DNA of 9,511 nt from Gammaproteobacteria bacterium RIFCSPHIGHO2_02_FULL_42_13 (GTDB taxonomy: Bacteria > Pseudomonadota > Gammaproteobacteria > UBA12402): positions 1 through 9,511 of the forward strand of contig MGXQ01000022.1 in NCBI GenBank assembly GCA_001801405.1, read 5' to 3'. Position 1 is the stretch's first letter; every line of letters begins with the position of its first letter. A program made the position numbers and the translations under genes. This document shows positions 6,451-9,511 of this stretch, one piece after another. The notes under the pieces were generated by a model that had not been told where the DNA came from, did no database searches, and saw only the letters and a list, made by a program, of their open reading frames with translations.

Positions 6451-7041
6451 ATGATCACAGTCAGTCAGCGCAAGGCCTATCAGTATATTCAACGTTTCAT
6501 TCGGCAACAGGGACATTCGCCAACGATTTCTGAAATTGCAGAGGGAATTGGTATCAAATCGCGCGGGGTTGTTCATAGATATGTGCAGGCATTGGTGACA
6601 GAAGGATTGGTTGACATTCTACCCAATCGGCATCGCAATATTGAGCTCACCGAAAAAGACGCAGACAAACATCTGATGTTGATTGGCAAAATTTCTCACA
6701 ATCAGCCATTAGAATCAGTTTCTGAAAAACAAATAACCGATGTAACAAAATCACTTTTGGCACCCAATCGTTGTGCCCTGCGCGTCCAAGGTGACGGCAT
6801 GGTTGAAGAAGGTATTTTTGATGGTGATATCATTATTTGTGAGCAAACGGATAAGGTCAAAGAAGATTCAATTGTCATTGCACTCATTGATGATAAAGCT
6901 ATTGTGAAACGATTGAGATATAATCAGGATCAAACAATTACTTTGTCACCGATTCATTCTCGTCGTTTGCCAGAAGTGTATCCTGAATCGCAAGTTAAAA
7001 TTTACGGGATTTTTGTGGCGGTTGTGCGGTTAGAGAAATGA
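6451..7041 (+). CDS. LexA-like repressor lacking autoproteolysis residues
   Basis: The 196-residue protein has LexA architecture. A winged helix-turn-helix fills 1-66 (SPTISEIAEGIGIKS...VHRYVQALVTEGLV, then LPNRHR), and an S24-like latent protease fold fills about 75-194 (LRVQGDGM, GIFDGDIIIC, ALIDDKAIVKRL). E. coli LexA has about 202 residues. The catalytic serine (GMSM in E. coli, S119) aligns with G116 in GDGM, while the lysine (K156) is kept as K153. The Ala-Gly cleavage site aligns with H83-N84. RecA-stimulated self-cleavage therefore looks impossible, although the fold and dimerisation surface appear intact. The HRxxxALxxxGLVxxLPNRxR pattern resembles the alphaproteobacterial LexA DNA-binding domain, and the operator upstream is of that type. 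The ATG has GGAG 7 nt upstream. The gene converges with the radical SAM gene (49-bp gap). Family membership is firm; calling it the SOS repressor would not be. Confidence 0.88.
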   Translation: MITVSQRKAYQYIQRFIRQQGHSPTISEIAEGIGIKSRGVVHRYVQALVTEGLVDILPNRHRNIELTEKDADKHLMLIGKISHNQPLESVSEKQITDVTKSLLAPNRCALRVQGDGMVEEGIFDGDIIICEQTDKVKEDSIVIALIDDKAIVKRLRYNQDQTITLSPIHSRRLPEVYPESQVKIYGIFVAVVRLEK

Positions 7042-7090
7042 TAAGTTGATCCGAGTTTACGACGTCCAATATAGATTAAACGCGAGAGTT

Positions 7091-8107
7091 CTACATGACG
7101 CCATCAAACATTGTTTGACAAAACGCACATGCGCCATTAATGATATATGTACCGGTGAGTGCAAATCCTTGCCGCTCAATAATGATCTTGCCGCAATTTT
7201 TACAATAGGTTTGATTGCTTTCGGGATGCAAGATGTTGCCAATGTAAACATAATGTAATCCATTTTTAAACGCAATTTCGCGTGCGCGCATGAGTGGCTC
7301 GATTGGTGTTGGGATGACGTTTTGCATTTTGTGACAGGGATGGAACGCGCTAAAATGTAAGGGCACATCATCGCCGAGGTTTTCATGGATCCAGCGTGTC
7401 ATGAGATCAATTTCTTTTTCATCATCGTTAAAGCCTGGAATAATGAGTGTGGTGATTTCCAGCCAAACATTCGTTTTTTGTTTTAAATAGATTAGCGTAT
7501 CTAAAATCGGTTGTAATTTTGATCCGGTTAATTTGCGATAAAAATCTTCATTAAAGGATTTTAAATCGACATTGGTCGCGTCGATATGTTCAAAAAATTC
7601 TTTTCGCGGCCTATGGCAAATATAGCCATTCGTAACGGCAACCGTTTTGATCCCTAATTCGTGACAGGCTTTTGCGGTATTGACGGTATATTCTAATGTG
7701 ATGATGGGTTCATTGTATGTAAAGGCAATGCTTTGGCATTGATGTTGCACCGCTAATTGTGCCATTGCTTCAGGCGTAACAGTTTGAGAGAGTAGAGAAT
7801 CATCCGTGCTTTCACTAATATTCCAGTTTTGGCAGAATTTACATTTGAGATTGCATCCGATAGTGCCAAACGAAAGCGCGCGAGTGTCTGGCATAAAATG
7901 ATACAGTGGTTTTTTTTCAATTGGATCGACGGCCAACCCGCTAACCGCACCATAGTTGGTTAATACGATTTGGTTGTTTTTGCGTTGATGCAAAAAACAA
8001 ATGCCTCGTTGTCCTTCTTTGAGTTTACACGCATTGGGGCATAGATCGCATTGTAGGAGCCCATCCTTGAGTACATGCCAATATGTGGTTGGAAAATCAT
8101 TGCTCAT
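7091..8107 (-). CDS. amrS: AmmeMemoRadiSam system radical SAM enzyme
   Basis: This 338-residue protein belongs to the pyruvate formate-lyase-activase-like radical SAM family that accompanies Memo and AMMECR1 proteins in many prokaryotes. I do not assign a reaction. An N-terminal cysteine module holds C20, C23, C27 and C37 (CDLCPNAC...GQRGIC). The radical SAM 4Fe-4S motif CNLKCKFC (85-92) has C85, C89 and C92. AFTYNEP (128-134), VAVTNGY (156-162) and NVDLKSF (179-185) are characteristic barrel motifs. Two C-terminal pairs, CKNC (302-305) and CAFC (327-330), may bind zinc or a further cluster. The length is normal for the family, with no damage. The start is supported by an AAAGGG ribosome-site sequence about 10 nt upstream. 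No Memo or AMMECR1 gene is visible. The neighbour upstream is a transposase, and a possible promoter lies at 8187-8216. Confidence 0.9.
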   Translation of the reverse strand: MSNDFPTTYWHVLKDGLLQCDLCPNACKLKEGQRGICFLHQRKNNQIVLTNYGAVSGLAVDPIEKKPLYHFMPDTRALSFGTIGCNLKCKFCQNWNISESTDDSLLSQTVTPEAMAQLAVQHQCQSIAFTYNEPIITLEYTVNTAKACHELGIKTVAVTNGYICHRPRKEFFEHIDATNVDLKSFNEDFYRKLTGSKLQPILDTLIYLKQKTNVWLEITTLIIPGFNDDEKEIDLMTRWIHENLGDDVPLHFSAFHPCHKMQNVIPTPIEPLMRAREIAFKNGLHYVYIGNILHPESNQTYCKNCGKIIIERQGFALTGTYIINGACAFCQTMFDGVM

Positions 8108-8131
8108 TTAAAACACCCTTTCTACAGCGAT

Positions 8132-8167
8132 TCCCGCCGACTAAAAAATTCCAGGTTTTAAGCGGGA
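8132..8167. repeat. Imperfect hairpin, possible insertion-sequence end
   Basis: TCCCGC (8132-8137) pairs with GCGGGA (8162-8167). An inner TAAAA (8142-8146) pairs with TTTTA (8156-8160). It lies between the radical SAM start and the transposase and may mark the left end of the insertion sequence. The right end is outside the window, so terminal repeats cannot be checked. Confidence 0.4.
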
Positions 8168-8186
8168 TTTAGAAGCTTTTCGAATT

Positions 8187-8216
8187 ATTTTATCGTAAAC
8201 TATAGCCCTCATTCAA
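8187..8216 (-). promoter_or_regulatory. Possible promoter for the radical SAM gene
   Basis: On the minus strand, TTGAAT (8211-8216) and TAAAAT (8187-8192) are separated by 18 bp, giving a good sigma-70 match. It faces the radical SAM gene with a leader of about 70 nt. If the insertion sequence begins near 8132, this promoter is an outward-facing element-borne one. Confidence 0.5.
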
Positions 8217-8234
8217 TCAGAAAAGGATGGCTAA

Positions 8235-9511
8235 ATGGGATTGGTTAGAAAATATTTGTCTGCCGATGGATTGATCCAAGTGATACGACACAGTTTACGG
8301 CAAGAAAAACTGGAAGTCGTGAATGGCTCAGATTACAGTTGGCAGGATTGTGTGATGTCTGGGCTGGCAATTTTTGCCTTTAAGTGCCCCTCCTTGCTTC
8401 AGTTTGAACAGCAAATAACGGATGAGCCCATGATTCGTCGTAACTTGCGCATTCTCTATAAAGTGGATAGCGTGCCCAGTGATACGTGCTTGCGTGAACG
8501 TTTAGACCAGATTTCACCCCAGCAGCTCCATAGGCCATTCAAGAAGATATTTGCCTATTTACAGCGTGGTAAGGCATTAGAAGCGTACCGTTATCTCGAC
8601 GGGCATTACATTATTTCTATTGATGGGACGGGTCAATATTCCTCACAGCAGATCAGTTGTAAAAACTGTTGTGAGAAGAAACACAAAGACGGAAGTAAAA
8701 CGTATTATCATCATATGCTGGGGGCAGCACTTGTTCATCCAGATCAGAAGGTGGTTATACCCTTGGCCCCGGAGCCCATTATTAAAGGTGATGGATCGAC
8801 CAAGAATGATTGCGAGCGCAATGCATCCAAGCGGTTACTCATGGATTTACGAAGAGAGCATCCGCATTTAAAGGCGTTAATTGTTGAAGATGGTCTAGCG
8901 TCAAATTTTCCCCATTTATCGTTGTTAGACGAACTCAAGATGGACTATATCATTGGCGTAAAACCGGGCGATCACGCGTATCTTTTTGATTGGATCCGTA
9001 CGCTCAAGGGACAGTCGTATACCCAGATCGATGATCAAGGCACACAGCATCAGTTTGAGTGCTATAGTGATGTTCCCCTCAATGATGCGAATTATAACTA
9101 TCGCGTTAATGTGATGGTGTATACAGAAACAAAATCATCCGGGAAACAGCAGCATTTTAGTTGGGTTACCCGGCTATTGATCGTGGAAACGAATGCGATG
9201 CAAATCATGCGAGCGGCTCGTGCGAGGTGGCGTATAGAGAACGAAACGTTTAATACATTAAAAAACCAGGGATATAATTTTTCCCATAATTATGGTCATG
9301 GTTATGAAAATCTTTGTTCCGTCATGACGATGCTCATGTTGCTGGCATTTTTGAATGATCAGGTTCAAAAACTCTGTTGCAAGGCGTATCAGAAAGCGCG
9401 GCATCACGTAGGTACTTTTGCCGGATTGTTTGAGTTTGCCCGTTCATTGCTAAAACTGTTCGTTTGGGAAAGTTTTCAACAGTTATGGATTTTTATTGGT
9501 GATCCAAACAA
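8235..9511 (+). CDS. DDE transposase, IS4-superfamily-like, 3' end cut by window
   Basis: The frame is open from ATG at 8235 to the window edge: 425 codons, with no stop reached. AAAGGA at 8222-8227, 7 nt upstream, is a good ribosome site. A DDE catalytic set can be read: D130 in SIDGTG, D219 in IVEDGLASN, and E335 (or E337) in RWRIENETFNTLK, which resembles the Y/R-E-K signature of IS4-type transposases. A cysteine patch, CKNCC (about 141-145), follows the first aspartate. A long hydrophobic helix near 360-380 and the NYGHG motif follow the last glutamate. Full-length, apparently intact proteins of this kind are, from memory, common as multicopy transposases in Legionella-like and chlamydia-like genomes. 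The IS family is not certain. It diverges from the radical SAM gene with 127 bp between them. Confidence 0.85.
   Translation, partial: MGLVRKYLSADGLIQVIRHSLRQEKLEVVNGSDYSWQDCVMSGLAIFAFKCPSLLQFEQQITDEPMIRRNLRILYKVDSVPSDTCLRERLDQISPQQLHRPFKKIFAYLQRGKALEAYRYLDGHYIISIDGTGQYSSQQISCKNCCEKKHKDGSKTYYHHMLGAALVHPDQKVVIPLAPEPIIKGDGSTKNDCERNASKRLLMDLRREHPHLKALIVEDGLASNFPHLSLLDELKMDYIIGVKPGDHAYLFDWIRTLKGQSYTQIDDQGTQHQFECYSDVPLNDANYNYRVNVMVYTETKSSGKQQHFSWVTRLLIVETNAMQIMRAARARWRIENETFNTLKNQGYNFSHNYGHGYENLCSVMTMLMLLAFLNDQVQKLCCKAYQKARHHVGTFAGLFEFARSLLKLFVWESFQQLWIFIGDPN

Noticed and set aside
7046..7258. 70-codon plus-strand ORF after the lexA-like gene
   Set aside because: It overlaps the antisense of the radical SAM C-terminus with its conserved CxxC pairs, and has no ribosome site or recognisable product.
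8620..8871. 83-codon plus-strand ORF inside the transposase
   Set aside because: It is an out-of-frame shadow of the transposase, whose own frame carries the DDE residues.
1..9511. CRISPR array or tandem repeats
   Set aside because: No regularly spaced direct repeats were seen. The only periodic direct repeats are the paired operator half-sites upstream of the lexA-like gene.

Overview
The window looks like a chromosomal segment of an AT-rich gammaproteobacterium. The order pheS-pheT-ihfA-merR-like gene followed by a tRNA-Pro is the usual gammaproteobacterial arrangement. The base composition and the style of several proteins and of the transposase suggest the Legionellales (Legionella/Coxiella/Berkiella-like), but the genus cannot be fixed from sequence alone.

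Layout. (1) Bases 1-92 are the 3' end (domains V and VI) of a group II intron whose body and probable reverse transcriptase lie upstream of the window. It sits just upstream of pheS, where rplT is normally found. A REP-like hairpin follows at 110-136. (2) Bases 192-4321 hold a tight plus-strand operon: pheS, pheT, ihfA and a small MerR-family gene, with gaps of 16 and 5 nt and a 4-nt overlap. It ends in a strong intrinsic terminator. (3) A tRNA-Pro(GGG) at 4396-4472 follows immediately. (4) A minus-strand gene for a membrane-anchored GGDEF/EAL protein converges on the tRNA, with one base between them. Its GGDEF half is degenerate and its EAL half is largely intact. (5) A 393-bp intergenic region (6058-6450) holds a perfect 18-bp inverted repeat, a cluster of three DnaA-box-like 9-mers next to a very AT-rich stretch, and a strong promoter embedded in a four-half-site operator. 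(6) That promoter drives a LexA-like gene (6451-7041) whose product appears unable to cleave itself, because both the catalytic serine and the Ala-Gly cleavage site are replaced. (7) A minus-strand radical SAM gene of the AmmeMemoRadiSam type converges on the lexA-like gene. (8) A divergent DDE transposase gene (8235 onward) runs off the window and was left open by its missing stop.

Function. The left half is core translation and nucleoid machinery (phenylalanyl-tRNA synthetase, IHF alpha, a tRNA). The right half is accessory and regulatory. The most interesting locus is the lexA-like gene. Its winged helix resembles the alphaproteobacterial LexA type, and its promoter carries matching GTTC-N7-GTTC and GAAC-N7-GAAC sites. 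The signal-sensing autoproteolysis seems to have been lost, which suggests a constitutive or differently relieved repressor.
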